Assembly: GCA_021785155.1 (NCBI GenBank)
Contig: JAJYGE010000282.1
Location: 1 to 5,029 of the forward strand
Source of the DNA: Planctomycetota bacterium
Lineage (GTDB): Bacteria; Planctomycetota; Phycisphaerae; WQYP01
Length of the DNA stretch: 5,029 bases
Direction of reading: 5' to 3'
Below the pieces are notes generated by a model, which saw nothing but the letters and a program-made list of their open reading frames with translations, was not told the origin of the DNA and ran no database searches. Positions 4,607 to 5,029 of this stretch are shown here, in pieces. The translations under genes were made by a program, and so were the position numbers. The stretch's first letter is position 1. Each line of letters begins with the position of its first letter.

Positions 4607-5029
4607 ATGTCGTATGTGCTGGGGCTTAAGTGCCGTGAATGCGGGGAAAAATATCCGCAAAAAGGCGTACATGTGTGCGAAGTGTGCTTCGGGCCGCTGG
4701 AGGTTCAATATGATTACGCCGCCATGCGCGGCAAAGTGACGCGGGAATCGATTGCAAGTAAGCCTCGAAATTTGTGGCGCTACCGCGATTTACTGCCGGT
4801 TGATGGTGAACCCAAGGCGGGATTGAACTCCGGTTGGACGCCTTTGCGCCGGGCGCATAACCTGGAAAAGGTATTGGGTGTGAAAGAGTTATATATTAAG
4901 GATGACTCGGCCAATTACCCCACATGGAGCTATAAAGAGCGCGTGGTTTCTGTGGCCATTACCAAGGCCATTGAACTGGGGTATGACACGGTGGGCTGCG
5001 CCAGCACCGGCAATTTAGCCAATAGTGTG
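4607..5029 (+). CDS. thrC: Threonine synthase (5' part, cut by the right window edge)
   Basis: PLP-dependent enzyme that converts O-phospho-L-homoserine to L-threonine and phosphate in the cytoplasm. The first 141 codons are present and remain open to the window end. The N-terminus has a zinc-ribbon-like pattern, Cys9-x2-Cys12 and Cys24-x2-Cys27, seen in one branch of bacterial threonine synthases. GWTPL (76-80) is the usual entry to the fold-type II domain. The PLP-binding lysine is Lys110 in the SYKER motif (108-112, normally SFKDR). ASTGNLANS (132-140) is the phosphate/ring-binding loop with Asn136. The ATG at 4607 follows a perfect GGAGG (4596-4600) with a 6-nt spacer. Transcription is controlled by the SAM-I riboswitch and terminator just upstream. 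The family also contains threonine-synthase-like paralogues, so a role in methionine or sulfur metabolism cannot be excluded from this fragment. Confidence 0.9.
   Translation, partial: MSYVLGLKCRECGEKYPQKGVHVCEVCFGPLEVQYDYAAMRGKVTRESIASKPRNLWRYRDLLPVDGEPKAGLNSGWTPLRRAHNLEKVLGVKELYIKDDSANYPTWSYKERVVSVAITKAIELGYDTVGCASTGNLANSV

Overview
The protein sequences suggest a member of the Planctomycetota, possibly a Phycisphaerae-like lineage. The C-terminus of ribosomal protein S7 (..AFAHFAW), the C-terminus of S12 (..[12 protein letters not shown]) and the Arg in the S12 GGRVRDLPG motif all resemble planctomycete proteins. Base composition is moderately GC-rich. This placement comes from recalled family sequences, not from a search.

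Layout from left to right. Positions 1-84 (minus) may be the first 28 codons of a protein running off the left edge. Positions 85-449 carry no convincing gene. Positions 450-2704 are a minus-strand block in the order rpsL, rpsG and a RhaT-family sugar:proton symporter. The symporter sits 64 nt after rpsG, where fusA (EF-G) is found in many bacteria, and no terminator is visible between them. Positions 2705-3246 are a long divergent intergenic region with a GC-rich palindrome, short 8/16-nt purine- or pyrimidine-rich repeats in inverted arrangement, a candidate rpsL promoter and an 8-bp inverted repeat. Positions 3247-4275 (plus) encode GDP-mannose 4,6-dehydratase (gmd), with all catalytic positions recognisable.

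Positions 4279-4606 are a complete regulatory module. It has a good sigma70-type promoter (TTGACA-N17-TAATAT), a SAM-I (S-box) riboswitch aptamer and a strong intrinsic terminator whose 5' arm repeats the aptamer's P1 sequence. The 5' part of a threonine synthase gene (thrC, 141 codons, running off the right edge) follows behind a GGAGG ribosome-binding site.

The genes do not form one pathway. The ribosomal genes are housekeeping, gmd supplies deoxyhexose precursors for surface polysaccharides, and RhaT would import rhamnose or a related sugar. The most informative part is the SAM-responsive control of a threonine-synthase-family gene. Threonine synthase is not itself a methionine-pathway enzyme, so either the branch point is controlled by SAM or the operon continues into methionine or sulfur genes beyond the window. 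I found no CRISPR array, transposon, tRNA or rRNA gene.
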